The translations under genes and the position numbers were made by a program. Positions 26,180 through 34,696 of a stretch of 64,000 bases of DNA are shown piece by piece. The notes beneath the pieces are model-generated. The model was not told the origin of the DNA. It worked only from the letters and a program-made list of their open reading frames with translations, and did no database searches. Positions within the stretch are counted from its first letter, which is position 1. Every line of letters begins with the position of its first letter. Source of the DNA: Urbifossiella limnaea (lineage in GTDB: Bacteria > Planctomycetota > Planctomycetia > Gemmatales > Gemmataceae); the NCBI RefSeq assembly GCF_007747215.1, contig NZ_CP036273.1:434001-498000 (forward strand), read 5' to 3'.

Positions 26180-26500
26180 GTGAGCCGCTACGCCGAGGAC
26201 GACGACGACCGCCCGCGCCGCCGCCGCCGCGGGGCCCGCGACGTGCCGTGCCCGAAGTGCGGGTCGGAGTACAGCTTCCCGGGCCTGTGGCCGTGGTACC
26301 TGGGGACGGTGGGGCTGATGTTCTGCCGGGCGGTGGTGTGTGCCGACTGCGGCCACGAGTTCGACGCGAAGAAGCCGTCGGCGGACCTGCCGACGCGGAA
26401 GCGGAACCTGGCGATCGGCATCAACGGGTGCGGCCTGCTGGGCATCCTGGCGGTGTTCGGCCTGCTGGCGCTGTGGCTGACGCTGACGATGAAGCGGTGA
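26180..26500 (+). CDS. Small zinc-ribbon membrane protein
   Basis: 106 residues from GTG 26180 with a GGAGG site six bases upstream. After an Asp/Arg-rich N-terminus comes a zinc ribbon (CPKC at about residues 24-27, CADC at about 54-57). A hydrophobic stretch GLWPWYLGTVGLMF lies between the Cys pairs, and a C-terminal TM helix (GLLGILAVFGLLALWLTL) follows. This is a common architecture among unknown planctomycete proteins. It is 19 bases downstream of the PQQ-like gene and probably co-transcribed. Function is unknown. Confidence 0.8.
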   Translation: MSRYAEDDDDRPRRRRRGARDVPCPKCGSEYSFPGLWPWYLGTVGLMFCRAVVCADCGHEFDAKKPSADLPTRKRNLAIGINGCGLLGILAVFGLLALWLTLTMKR

Positions 26501-26529
26501 CGGCGCCCGACCTACAAAGCCGAGGATCC

Positions 26530-27336
26530 ATGCACTTCCTCTTCCCCCAAGACCCACGCGGCCGGAACTTCCCGGAAGACATCTTCGAGGAGCAAGCCGC
26601 CGCCCTCGCGGCCGCGGGCTTTACATACTCCCTGCTTCGAAGCGGCGTGCTGCGGCGCGGGCAGCCGCTCGACGGCGTCCCGCCCGGGGCGGACGTGGTC
26701 TATCGCGGCTGGATGCTGACCGCCGTCGAGTACGGCCGCCTGTCGGCGGCGGTCGAGGACGCCGGGGCGAGGCTGTTCACCACGCCGGGCGAGTACCTCG
26801 CCGCACACCACCTGCCGAACTGGTATCCGCTGATCACCGACCTGACGCCCGAAACCCGCGTCTACCCGGCCGACGCCGACCTGGCTCGTGAGCTGGCGAC
26901 CCTGAGTTGGGACGGGTTCTTCGTCAAGGACTACGTGAAGTCGCTCAAGACATCGGTCGGCTCGCTCGTCCGCGACCCGGCCGGGGTCGAGCGGGTCGTG
27001 GCCGAGATGAGGGAATACCGCGGCGAGATCGAGGGCGGGGTCTGCGTCCGCCGGGTCGAGGACTTTCTGGTCGAGACGGAGCGGCGGTACTTCGTGATTC
27101 GGGGGCGGGCCTACGCCTCCGACCCGCACGCCCCGATCCCCGGTGCTGTCGCGACCTGCGCCGGGCGCGTCCCGAGCCCGTTCTTCTCGGTGGACATCGT
27201 CCGGCGAGCCGACGGCGTGGACCGCGTGGTCGAGGTCGGCGACGGCCAGGTGTCCGACCTGGTCGGCTGGTCAGCCGACACGTTCGCGGCGATGTGGCGG
27301 ACGGCGATCGTTGGTCCCGCCGGTGACGGGGCCTGA
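26530..27336 (+). CDS. ATP-grasp domain protein (DUF4343-like)
   Basis: 268 residues from ATG 26530. The protein has an N-terminal alpha/beta part (MHFLFPQDPRGRNFPEDIF; VVYRGWML) and a C-terminal ATP-grasp half. FFVKDYVKSLKTS provides the nucleotide-contacting lysines, and VEVGDGQVSDLVGW provides the metal-binding acidic segment near the end. ATP-grasp enzymes join a carboxylate to an amine or thiol through an acyl phosphate. The RGWML and VEVGDGQVSD patterns resemble DUF4343 proteins. Substrate is unknown. The gene lies 29 bases after the small zinc-ribbon gene and is convergent with the Fae gene. Confidence 0.75.
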   Translation: MHFLFPQDPRGRNFPEDIFEEQAAALAAAGFTYSLLRSGVLRRGQPLDGVPPGADVVYRGWMLTAVEYGRLSAAVEDAGARLFTTPGEYLAAHHLPNWYPLITDLTPETRVYPADADLARELATLSWDGFFVKDYVKSLKTSVGSLVRDPAGVERVVAEMREYRGEIEGGVCVRRVEDFLVETERRYFVIRGRAYASDPHAPIPGAVATCAGRVPSPFFSVDIVRRADGVDRVVEVGDGQVSDLVGWSADTFAAMWRTAIVGPAGDGA

Positions 27337-27347
27337 CCGGTCGCGCC

Positions 27348-27902
27348 CTACAGCTTCCCGTCCAGCCCCAGTTGGTGGAAGTAGTGCGTCACGCTGTCCT
27401 GGTTCTCCAGCAGCCAGTCGATCGTCGGCTCGCCGCGCATCGCTTTCTTGATCACCTTCGCCGTCGCCTCGCGGTTCACCGCGAACAGCGCCGCGTGGTC
27501 CACCTCGCCCTCCGGCACGCTCAGCACCGCCGGGTCGAGCCACACGCTGTAGATGATCCCCAGGTCGTTCGCCTTCTCCTTCGGGATGTCGCCGGCCCGC
27601 ACTGCGTCCAGCACCCCGTGCGCGATGCCGGCCTGGACGGTGCCCATCAGGATGCCGGTGTACCGGGCGTCCTTCACCGTCACCTTGCTCACCATCAGCG
27701 TCGCCGGCTTCACCTGCACGTCCGAGTTCAGGATGGCGAACACCCGCGTGTGCCCCTTCACCTGGTCGCCGACGAGCGTGGCCAGCGCCGTGCCCACCGG
27801 GCCGTCCAGCTCGCCGATGACGACTTCGGGTTCCGCACAGAGGTAGTCCTTGTCGCCCTCGACCAGCGCCTCGCCGGTCCGCATCAAGATCCGCTCCGCC
27901 AT
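27348..27902 (-). CDS. Formaldehyde-activating enzyme (Fae) homologue, active-site His replaced
   Basis: 184 residues; ATG 27902 has a GGAGGA site. Fae condenses formaldehyde with tetrahydromethanopterin (H4MPT) in C1 metabolism. The protein matches Fae along its length: GEALV near the N-terminus, GPVGTAL, KGHTRVFAIL, VQVKPATLMVSKVTV, IPKEKANDLGIIYSVWLDP and a C-terminal NREATAKVIKKAMRGEP. However, the family's AHID motif with the catalytic His reads AEPE here, so residue 24 is Glu. It may be a regulatory or otherwise altered Fae paralogue, as some bacteria carry several. No other H4MPT-pathway gene is in the window. A fasciclin gene lies upstream on the same strand. Confidence 0.88.
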   Translation of the reverse strand: MAERILMRTGEALVEGDKDYLCAEPEVVIGELDGPVGTALATLVGDQVKGHTRVFAILNSDVQVKPATLMVSKVTVKDARYTGILMGTVQAGIAHGVLDAVRAGDIPKEKANDLGIIYSVWLDPAVLSVPEGEVDHAALFAVNREATAKVIKKAMRGEPTIDWLLENQDSVTHYFHQLGLDGKL

Positions 27903-28044
27903 CGCGCGTCCTCCGGGCGGGGCCGGGCTGGCCCCGCGGCGGAGTCAGCTTACGGAGCGGGCCGGGCGGCGGGCGGGTAAGTGCCGGCGAGGAACTTTGC
28001 AACCGACCCGCGGCTTGCCGGGGACAGGATCTTCACCCGGCTGA

Positions 28045-28093
28045 CGCGGTGCCGGGCCGCCCCCTGACAGCCGGGGGCGGCCGGGGCACCGCG
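28045..28093. terminator. Interrupted hairpin after the fasciclin gene
   Basis: Outer arms CGCGGTGCC (28045-28053) and GGCACCGCG (28085-28093) and inner arms CCGCCCCC (28057-28064) and GGGGGCGG (28073-28080) pair perfectly with a small internal loop. On the minus strand it starts 10 bases after the fasciclin stop codon. There is no T-tract. Confidence 0.75.
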
Positions 28094-28102
28094 TCGGGGA
28101 GG

Positions 28103-28510
28103 TCAGGCCGGGATGAGCACGGTGTCGATGACGTGGATCACGCCGTTGCTGCACGCGATGTCGGCCTTGGAGACGGTGGCCGCGCCGACTTTCACCCCGT
28201 TCGTCGTGTCGATCGCCAGGCCGCCGCCCTGCACGGTCTTGGCGGTCTTCCCGTTCAGCCCCACCACGTCCGCCGCCGTCACCTTCCCGGCGACGACGTG
28301 GTACGTCAGGATGGCGGTCAGCTTGGCCTTGTCGGCGAGCACGGCCTCCAGGGTGCCGGCGGGCAGCTTCTTGAACGCGTCGTCGGTGGGGGCGAACACG
28401 GTGAACGGCCCCGGCCCCTTCAACGTGTCCACCAGCCCGGCCGCCTTCACCGCCGTCACCAGGGTCGAGAACGAACCGGCCGCGACCGCGGTCTCTACGA
28501 TGTCTGCCAC
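28103..28510 (-). CDS. Fasciclin-domain protein
   Basis: 135 residues from GTG 28510 with a GAGGTG site. A single fasciclin (FAS1) domain fills the protein: [15 protein letters not shown], the first signature [27 protein letters not shown] with the conserved Tyr-His, and the C-terminal [17 protein letters not shown]1 domains mediate weak cell-surface adhesion. No signal peptide is visible, which is unusual for this family; either the protein stays inside or an upstream start was missed. It lies upstream of the Fae gene on the same strand, separated by about 200 bases and a hairpin. Confidence 0.93.
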   Translation of the reverse strand: MADIVETAVAAGSFSTLVTAVKAAGLVDTLKGPGPFTVFAPTDDAFKKLPAGTLEAVLADKAKLTAILTYHVVAGKVTAADVVGLNGKTAKTVQGGGLAIDTTNGVKVGAATVSKADIACSNGVIHVIDTVLIPA

Positions 28511-28837
28511 GGGATGCACCTCGGATGGGATCGCGACGGACCGCCCTCGCGGCCCGCGGGAACCACTCCCGCCGGCCCCGGAACCCGGCCGTCGCAGGGT
28601 CATGCATAGACGGCAGTCGGGAGCCTCGGACCAATCTTCGGCGACAAAATCTTCGGGAGTTAGTTGCGAGGCGGGGCTGCGATTAGGCCTGTATTTTCCG
28701 CGTCGTGCGTCCGCCCGGTCGGGCGCGGGTCTCACGCCTTTCCCCGGACGGCCGGCGGTCGCACCGACTATGAATGGAAGGCGCCGGCCCACCCCACCCG
28801 CGGACCGAGATGGAGCATCACCGTCCCGAATACCGTC
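28511..28837. other. Divergent intergenic region
   Basis: 327 bases between the fasciclin gene (minus) and the FAD oxidoreductase (plus). Part of it is locally richer in A/T (around 28630-28700, ATTAGGCCTGTATTTTCC), so it probably holds promoters for both directions. No box pair was convincing and no coding frame is credible. Confidence 0.4.
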
Positions 28838-29851
28838 ATGCATGAGCGTGGGCCGCGGGTGGCCGTCGTCGGCGCCGGGGTCGCCGGGCTGGCGTGCGCC
28901 CGCGCGCTCGCCGACCACGGGTTCGACGTGACCGTCTTCGACAAGGGCCGCGGCCCCGGCGGGCGGACCGCCACCCGCCGCGTCGACCCGGGCCTGGCGT
29001 TCGACCACGGGGCGCAGTACTTCACCGCGCGGCACCCGGACTTCGCCCGGGCAGTCGCGGCATGGCTGGTGCGCGGGGTCGTCGCCGAGTGGGGCGGGCG
29101 GGTGGTGAAGCTCGAGGGCGGCGTCGCTACCGACACGCCCCCGCAGCCGCGGTACGTCGGGGTGCCGGGAATGGCGGCGGTCGCCGCCGACCTGGCCGCG
29201 ACGCTCGCGGTGCGCCGGGCGACCCGCGTCGCACGCGCCGCGCGCACGCCCGCCGGGTGGCAGGTAGTTGATGAGGCGGGCGGCGGGGCCGGGCCGTTCG
29301 ACTTCCTGGTCGCGGCCCTCCCGGCGCCGCAGGCGGCGGAGCTGCTCGCGCCGCACCCGTTCGCGGCCGAGGCCGCGTGCACCCCGATGACCCCGTGCTG
29401 GGCGGTGCTCCTGGCGTTCGCGGACCGGCTGGACGTGCCGTGGGACGGCGCCTTCGTGCACGGCTCGCCGCTGTCGTGGGTCGCTCGCAACAGTTCCAAG
29501 CCCGGCCGCCCGGGTGGAGCCGACTGCTGGGTGCTGCACGCCGGCGCGGGGTGGTCCGCGGCCCACCTCGAAGACTCGCCGGACGCCGTCGTTCCGCTGC
29601 TCCTTTACGCATTCGCCGCGGCGACGGGCCGAACCCTCCCGCCGGTCGCCTACCGGGCTGCGCACCGGTGGCGGTACAGTCTCGGAGCCGACCCCGCGGC
29701 CCGCACGACGCTGTTCGACGCCGCCGCCGGGTTGGCGGTGTGTGGCGACTGGCTCGCCGGCGGGCGCGTCGAGGGGGCGTTCCTGTCGGGAGCCGCGGCG
29801 GCAGGCCGCATCGTCCGCGCGGCGGACGGGCCCGTTGCGTCCGCCGGCTAA
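28838..29851 (+). CDS. FAD/NAD(P)-binding oxidoreductase, renalase-like
   Basis: 337 residues from ATG 28838. It has a Rossmann FAD site [17 protein letters not shown] close to the N-terminus, then [16 protein letters not shown] and [15 protein letters not shown], the typical sequence of the bacterial renalase/amine-oxidase-like group. The C-terminal [20 protein letters not shown] contacts the flavin again. Members often sit near photolyase and other light- or stress-responsive genes, as here: SDR genes and a photolyase-related gene follow on the next 7 kb. The next gene begins 28 bases downstream. Substrate is unknown, and no signal peptide is seen. Confidence 0.88.
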   Translation: MHERGPRVAVVGAGVAGLACARALADHGFDVTVFDKGRGPGGRTATRRVDPGLAFDHGAQYFTARHPDFARAVAAWLVRGVVAEWGGRVVKLEGGVATDTPPQPRYVGVPGMAAVAADLAATLAVRRATRVARAARTPAGWQVVDEAGGGAGPFDFLVAALPAPQAAELLAPHPFAAEAACTPMTPCWAVLLAFADRLDVPWDGAFVHGSPLSWVARNSSKPGRPGGADCWVLHAGAGWSAAHLEDSPDAVVPLLLYAFAAATGRTLPPVAYRAAHRWRYSLGADPAARTTLFDAAAGLAVCGDWLAGGRVEGAFLSGAAAAGRIVRAADGPVASAG

Positions 29852-29879
29852 CGTCTGCTCCGTGACCGAAGGGTGTCTC

Positions 29880-32525
29880 GTGACCCCGCCAGAAGCCACC
29901 GCCGAATCCGTCTTCGTGACCGGGGCCACCGGCTACGTCGGCGGCCGGCTCGTGCCCGCGCTCCTCGCGGCCGGGCACCGGGTGCGGTGCCTCGCCCGGG
30001 AGCCGCGGAAGCTCGACGACCGGGCGTGGCGGGCCAACCCGAACGTGCAGGTCGTGACCGGCGACATGTCCGACGTGGCCCACCTCGCCGGCCAGCTGGC
30101 GGGGTGTTCCGCGGCGTACTACCTCGTTCACTCCATGGAGGTGACGGGCGCGGAGTATGCCGCGCGGGACCGCCTGCTGGCGGCCAACTTCGCCCGGGCC
30201 GCGGCCCGCGCGGGCGTGGCCCGCATCATCTACCTCGGCGGCCTCGGCGAGATGGGGGCGGGCCTGAGCGAGCACCTCCGATCCCGCCGCGAGGTCGAAA
30301 CGGAACTGGCGTCGGCCGGGATTCCGGTCACCACCTTCCGGGCCGCGATGATCATCGGGGCCGGCTCGGCCTCCTTCGAGATCCTCCGCTACCTCGTCGA
30401 GCGGCTGCCGGTCATGGTCACCCCGTCCTGGGTGACGACCGAGTGCCAGCCGGTCGCGATCGACGACGCGCTGCACTGGCTCGTCCGCTGCCTCGGCGTC
30501 ACGGAGACCGCCGGCAAGACACTCGAGATCGGCGGGCCGGACGCCCTCCCGTACCGCGAGCTGATGCGGATCATGGCTGAGGAGCTCCGCCTCCCGAAGC
30601 GGCTCATCCTTCCCGTCCCCCTCCTCACCCCGCGGCTGAGTTCGCTCTGGATCGGGCTGGTCACGCCGGTGTCGTACCGGATCGCGCGGCCGCTCGCCGA
30701 GGGGCTGCGGAACCGGGTGGTCGTGACGAGCGGCGAGGCGCAGCGGCTCATGCCGCACGCGGCGGCCGGCGTCCGCGACGCGATCCGGCAGGCAATCCGG
30801 AGCGTCGAGGCGAACGCCGTCGAGACGCGGTGGTCGGCGGCCGGGACGGTGCCGGGCGACCCGCAGTGGGCGGGCGGGACCGTCTTCACCGACCGCCGGT
30901 CGGTCGACATCCGGGCAGACCCGCGCCACGTGTTCGCGGCGGTGTGCCGGATCGGCGGGGGGAACGGCTGGTACGCCGGCGACGTCCTGTGGCGCGTCCG
31001 CGGGTGGATGGACACGCTGGTCGGCGGGCCGGGGCTGCGGCGCGGGCGGCGGAACGCCGAGCGGGTGGAGTTCGGCGAGGCGCTGGACTTCTGGCGGGTG
31101 GTCGGGGTCGAGCGCGACCGCTCGCTGTCGCTGCGGGCCGAGATGAAGTTGCCGGGCGAGGCGAAGTTGAACTTCGACGTGGAGCCGGGCGCGGGCGGCG
31201 ACCGGACCCGGTTCACGATGACGGCCCTGTTCCGCCCGCGGGGGCTGCTCGGGCTCCTCTACTGGTACGCCGTGGTGCCGCTGCACGGCATCGTCTTCGG
31301 CGGCATGCTGCGGGGGATCCGGAAGACGGCCGAGGCGATGCACCGGGCCGAGAACCCGGAGCCGGACGACGGGCCGCGCGCCGCTCCCGCCGCCTCGGGG
31401 TACGGGCGGGCGCGGCTGTGGCTGGGGATGTCCGCGGTCGGAACCGTGGTCACCCTCGCGGCGCTCGCGCTGGCACTGGGCCTCGCGGCGCGAGTCGCGC
31501 CCGACCCCGACGCGCCGCCGGCGACACAGGTGCTTGCGCTGGCGGGCTTCGTGCTGGGCTACGCGCTCGTGCACCTCCCGTTCGACGTGGTCGGCGGCTA
31601 CCTGCTGCCGCGGCGGTACGGCCGGTCCCACCCGCCGCCGGGGCGGTTCCTGGCGGGCCTGGCGCGCGGGGCCGCGGCGCACGCGGCGGTGCTGCTCTCG
31701 GCCGCCGTCATCCTCATGTACGCGGGACGGTACGCCGGCGTCGGCGGGACCGTCGCGGCGGGGGCGGTGTTCACGCTGGCGCTGCTCCGCGGCCGGGTGA
31801 CGATCGCGTCCGCGGTGGCCCCCCTCGAACTGACCCCGAGCGCGCCGGACGGCGGCGCGGCGGGCGGCCCCGTGCCGGTCGTCATGGCCGAAAGCCCGGA
31901 CGAGGGGTTTACCGGGGCGGTCCTCGGCGTGGTCCGCCCGCGGCTCCACCTCCTTCCCCTGAAGTGGGGGCAGGTGCTGGGGGCCGAGGGGCTGCAGATC
32001 ACGCTCCGGCGGCGCGGCCTCGCGGTCCTGACGGGGAGTTGGCGGCGGGGCCGGGTGGTCGCGCTGCTGTTCACGCTCGCCGGCCTCACGACGGCGGCCC
32101 TCGCCGTCGGCCCGGCCCGGCTCGGGACGGCCGCGGGGACGATCGAACTGAGCCTGTGGTTCACCGTCTGGTCCTTCGTCGGCCTGCTCACGCTGCCGAC
32201 CCTGAGCCGCCGCGGGGTGGCCGAGGTGGACGAACGGCTGCTCGCGGAGGGGTGCCCCCGCGGGGCGGTCGAGACGACGGCCCGCCGGCTCGACGACCTG
32301 CAGGACGGCGAGCGCGACCGCCCCGCGCTCGTCGAAACCATCTTCCACCCCATCCCGAGCCTGGAGCAGCGGCTCCGCGGCCCGCGCGCCCACGGCCGCC
32401 TCGGCTACTGGGACGCGGCCCGCACGGCGGTGTACCTGAGCCTCGCCGGGGTGGGGTTGCTGGGGCGTGCGGTCCATTGCAACTGCGGCCGGCCGGCGTT
32501 GTGGGTGTTCCTGCCCACGGACTGA
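29880..32525 (+). CDS. SDR epimerase / DUF2867 / membrane M48-like three-part fusion
   Basis: 881 residues from GTG 29880, chosen because GAAGGG lies eight bases upstream; a GTG six codons earlier is possible. Residues 1-290 form an atypical SDR ([31 protein letters not shown]). Residues about 310-480 match the DUF2867 pattern ([54 protein letters not shown]). SDR-DUF2867 proteins of about 490 residues are common. Here a further 380 residues follow, with several TM helices and an M48/BlaR1-like segment ([28 protein letters not shown]) but no HExxH zinc motif. It is either a genuine fusion or a loss of a stop between adjacent genes. It is followed by an SDR gene. Confidence 0.8.
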   Translation: MTPPEATAESVFVTGATGYVGGRLVPALLAAGHRVRCLAREPRKLDDRAWRANPNVQVVTGDMSDVAHLAGQLAGCSAAYYLVHSMEVTGAEYAARDRLLAANFARAAARAGVARIIYLGGLGEMGAGLSEHLRSRREVETELASAGIPVTTFRAAMIIGAGSASFEILRYLVERLPVMVTPSWVTTECQPVAIDDALHWLVRCLGVTETAGKTLEIGGPDALPYRELMRIMAEELRLPKRLILPVPLLTPRLSSLWIGLVTPVSYRIARPLAEGLRNRVVVTSGEAQRLMPHAAAGVRDAIRQAIRSVEANAVETRWSAAGTVPGDPQWAGGTVFTDRRSVDIRADPRHVFAAVCRIGGGNGWYAGDVLWRVRGWMDTLVGGPGLRRGRRNAERVEFGEALDFWRVVGVERDRSLSLRAEMKLPGEAKLNFDVEPGAGGDRTRFTMTALFRPRGLLGLLYWYAVVPLHGIVFGGMLRGIRKTAEAMHRAENPEPDDGPRAAPAASGYGRARLWLGMSAVGTVVTLAALALALGLAARVAPDPDAPPATQVLALAGFVLGYALVHLPFDVVGGYLLPRRYGRSHPPPGRFLAGLARGAAAHAAVLLSAAVILMYAGRYAGVGGTVAAGAVFTLALLRGRVTIASAVAPLELTPSAPDGGAAGGPVPVVMAESPDEGFTGAVLGVVRPRLHLLPLKWGQVLGAEGLQITLRRRGLAVLTGSWRRGRVVALLFTLAGLTTAALAVGPARLGTAAGTIELSLWFTVWSFVGLLTLPTLSRRGVAEVDERLLAEGCPRGAVETTARRLDDLQDGERDRPALVETIFHPIPSLEQRLRGPRAHGRLGYWDAARTAVYLSLAGVGLLGRAVHCNCGRPALWVFLPTD

Positions 32526-32574
32526 CCCGCTACCGCGGCCGGCGGGTGCGCATTCACTTGGGAGGGGAGTCGCC

Positions 32575-33327
32575 GTGAGTTCACCTGACGCAGATGCCGC
32601 CCCGGTGTACCTGGTGTTCGGGGCGACCGGGGGGATCGGGTCCGCCCTGTCCCGCCGGCTCGCCGCGCGGGGCGCGCGGCTGGTCGTGGCCGCCCGCGAC
32701 GCCGACCGCCTCCGGGCCTTCGCCGCGGAAATCGGGGCGGAGCCGCACCCGGTCGATGCCACCCGGTTCGACGACGCGACCGCCTGCGCGGAGGCGGCCG
32801 TGCAGCGGTTCGGCCGGCTCGACGGGGTCGCCAACTGCGTCGGGTCGCTGCTGCTCAAGCCGGCCCACACCACGACCGAGGACGAATGGGCGGCGACGGT
32901 CGCGGCGAACCTGACCAGCGCGTTCGCCGTGCTGCGGGCCGCCGCGAAGGCCGTGACCGCGCCCGGCGGGTCCGTCGTCCTCGTGTCGTCGGCGGCGGCG
33001 CGGGTGGGCCTGATGAACCACGAGGCCATCTCCGCCGCGAAGGCCGGGGTGATCGGCCTGACGCTGTCGGCCGCGGCCACGTACGCCCCCCGCGGCATCC
33101 GGGTGAACTGCGTGGCCCCCGGCCTGGTGCGCACCCCGATGACCGCCCGCTTGACGGCGAACGAGGCCTCGCTCAAGGCGTCCACGGCCATGCACGCCCT
33201 CGGGCGGGTCGGCGACCCGGACGACGTGGCCGGGGCGATCGAGTGGCTGCTCGGCCCGGAGTCGGGCTGGGTCACGGGGCAGGTTCTGGGGGTGGACGGC
33301 GGGCTCGCCACCGTCCGCCCCCGCTGA
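32575..33327 (+). CDS. Short-chain dehydrogenase/reductase lacking the catalytic Tyr
   Basis: 250 residues from GTG 32575 with a strong GGAGGGGAG site. The Rossmann motif GATGGIG lies at residues 16-22. NCVGS replaces the usual NNAG, the catalytic Ser is in VVLVSSAAA, and the C-terminal RVNCVAPGLVRTPMT is typical. The Tyr of the YxxxK motif is absent: the segment reads HEAISAAK, with Ile at the Tyr position and Lys retained. Similar NHExI-AAK sequences occur in a divergent SDR subgroup, so this may be a lineage feature rather than decay. It follows the SDR/DUF2867 fusion and precedes two small membrane-protein genes. Confidence 0.88.
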   Translation: MSSPDADAAPVYLVFGATGGIGSALSRRLAARGARLVVAARDADRLRAFAAEIGAEPHPVDATRFDDATACAEAAVQRFGRLDGVANCVGSLLLKPAHTTTEDEWAATVAANLTSAFAVLRAAAKAVTAPGGSVVLVSSAAARVGLMNHEAISAAKAGVIGLTLSAAATYAPRGIRVNCVAPGLVRTPMTARLTANEASLKASTAMHALGRVGDPDDVAGAIEWLLGPESGWVTGQVLGVDGGLATVRPR

Positions 33328-33342
33328 CCGAGGGGAGCGCGA

Positions 33343-33771
33343 ATGACCACGACCCGCACGCACCCACCCGGGTGGGCCCGCTGGTGGCTCCGGGCCGCCG
33401 GGGTGTACAACCTCGCGTGGGGCGCGACCGTGATCGCGGTCCCCCACCTGCTGTTCGACCTGTGCGGCATCCCCCGCCTGAATTACCCCGAGATCTGGCA
33501 GTGCGTCGGGATGATCGTCGGCGTCTACGGGGTGGGCTACCTCGCGGCCGCCGCCGACCCGTGGCGCCACTGGCCGATTGTCCTCGTCGGCCTGTTGGGG
33601 AAGGTGTTCGGCCCGATCGGCTTCGCCGCCGCGCTCGCGAAGGGCACCTTCCCGCCGGCGTTCGGCCTGACGATCCTGACCAACGACCTTCTGTGGTGGG
33701 TGCCGTTCGCCCTCATCCTGTGGGGGGCATTCCGGAACCACCGCCGGACCGGGGCCGCGACCGATGCCTGA
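33343..33771 (+). CDS. Small four-helix membrane protein
   Basis: 142 residues; ATG 33343 has an AGGGGAG site. About four TM segments are seen (LRAAGVYNLAWGATVIAVP; CVGMIVGVYGVGYLAAA; WPIVLVGLLGKVFGPIGFAAAL; DLLWWVPFALILWGAF). The opening, with a Tyr-Asn-Leu in the first helix, recurs in unknown membrane proteins of planctomycetes and proteobacteria. It is downstream of the SDR gene by 15 bases and overlaps the next gene by eight bases, so it lies within one operon. Function is unknown. Confidence 0.8.
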   Translation: MTTTRTHPPGWARWWLRAAGVYNLAWGATVIAVPHLLFDLCGIPRLNYPEIWQCVGMIVGVYGVGYLAAAADPWRHWPIVLVGLLGKVFGPIGFAAALAKGTFPPAFGLTILTNDLLWWVPFALILWGAFRNHRRTGAATDA

Positions 33772-34207
33772 CGAAATCGCCCGCGGGGTGGTGCTGCTCC
33801 ACCTCGCGGCCACGCTGTTCCTGGTCGGGCTGATCTGGTTCGTGCAGGTCGTCCACTACCCGCTCATGGCCCGCGTCGGGCGGGCGGAATTCGTGGCGTA
33901 CGAGCAGGCGCACGCCCGGCGGACCACGTGGGTCGTCGCGCCGCCGATGCTGGTGGAACTCGGCACCGGAATCGCCCTCCTGTGGGTCCGGCCCGCGGGG
34001 GTGTCGCTCGCCGCGGCTCTCGCGGGCGTGGCCCTCCTCGCGGTCGTCTGGGGCTCGACCCGGTTCGTCCAGGTTCCGTGTCACGAGCGGTTGTCGCGGG
34101 CCTTCGACCCGGGCGTTCACCGACGGCTGGTGTCCACCAACTGGGTGCGCACGGCGGCCTGGAGTTTGCGGGGAATTCTGGCCGTGTGGATGGTCACGCA
34201 ATCCTGA
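33764..34207 (+). CDS. Small membrane protein, DUF1772-like
   Basis: 147 residues; ATG 33764 overlaps the previous gene by eight bases (translational coupling). Four hydrophobic segments are seen, with a conserved-looking QVVHYPLMARVG after the first helix and WVVAPPMLVELGTGIALL in the second. The third helix is followed by QVPCHERLSRAFDP and a last helix. The pattern resembles DUF1772/anthrone-oxygenase-like membrane proteins, with which it shares the Gln and His in the loops. Function is unknown. Confidence 0.75.
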   Translation: MPDEIARGVVLLHLAATLFLVGLIWFVQVVHYPLMARVGRAEFVAYEQAHARRTTWVVAPPMLVELGTGIALLWVRPAGVSLAAALAGVALLAVVWGSTRFVQVPCHERLSRAFDPGVHRRLVSTNWVRTAAWSLRGILAVWMVTQS

Positions 34208-34221
34208 CGGGAGGCAAGCCG

Positions 34222-34689
34222 ATGAGCGACCTCGATCACGAGCGGTCCATGCGCCGGGCCGTCGCCCTGGCCGCCCGGGTGCCCGAGCGGCCGTTTGCCG
34301 CGGTCGTCGTCGATCGCGCCTCCGGCGCGGTCGTGGCGGAGGGGTGGAACCGGTCGGACGAGAACCCGACCTGGCACGGGGAGATCGACGCGATCAACCG
34401 GCTGGTGGCGTCCGAGCCCGGAATCGATAGCTCCCGGCTCGTGCTCTACACGACCGCCGAGCCGTGCCCGATGTGCCAGGGGGCGATCCTGTGGGCCGGG
34501 ATCGGGGCCGTCGTCTTCGGCACGTCCATCCGGTTCCTGACGGCCACCGGCTGGCGGCAGATCGACATCGCGGCTGAGGAGGTCGTGCGGCGCGCCCCGG
34601 GGTGGCGGTGTGAGGTGGTCGGCGGGGTGCTGGAGGCGGAGTGCAACGAGCTGTTCCTGACCGCGGCCCGCGCCGCCCCCGGCCGGTGA
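34222..34689 (+). CDS. Nucleoside/cytidine deaminase-family enzyme
   Basis: 155 residues; ATG 34222 has a GGGAGG site. The zinc site is complete: His52 and Glu54 in WHGEID, and Cys82 and Cys85 in PCPMC. The HGE form of the motif and AEPCPMCQGAILWAGI resemble guanine deaminase and tRNA-adenosine deaminase relatives. The C-terminal part (GVLEAECNELF) fits the guanine-deaminase-like group better than TadA. The substrate is therefore a purine or pyrimidine base or nucleoside, not determined. It is last in the plus-strand run and converges on the photolyase-related gene eight bases away. Confidence 0.9.
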   Translation: MSDLDHERSMRRAVALAARVPERPFAAVVVDRASGAVVAEGWNRSDENPTWHGEIDAINRLVASEPGIDSSRLVLYTTAEPCPMCQGAILWAGIGAVVFGTSIRFLTATGWRQIDIAAEEVVRRAPGWRCEVVGGVLEAECNELFLTAARAAPGR

Positions 34690-34696
34690 CGGGCGG

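Noticed and set aside
29127-33470. Minus-strand frame of about 1450 codons opposite the SDR/FAD cluster
   Set aside because: Same reason: no domain, no ribosome site, and the plus-strand genes are clear.
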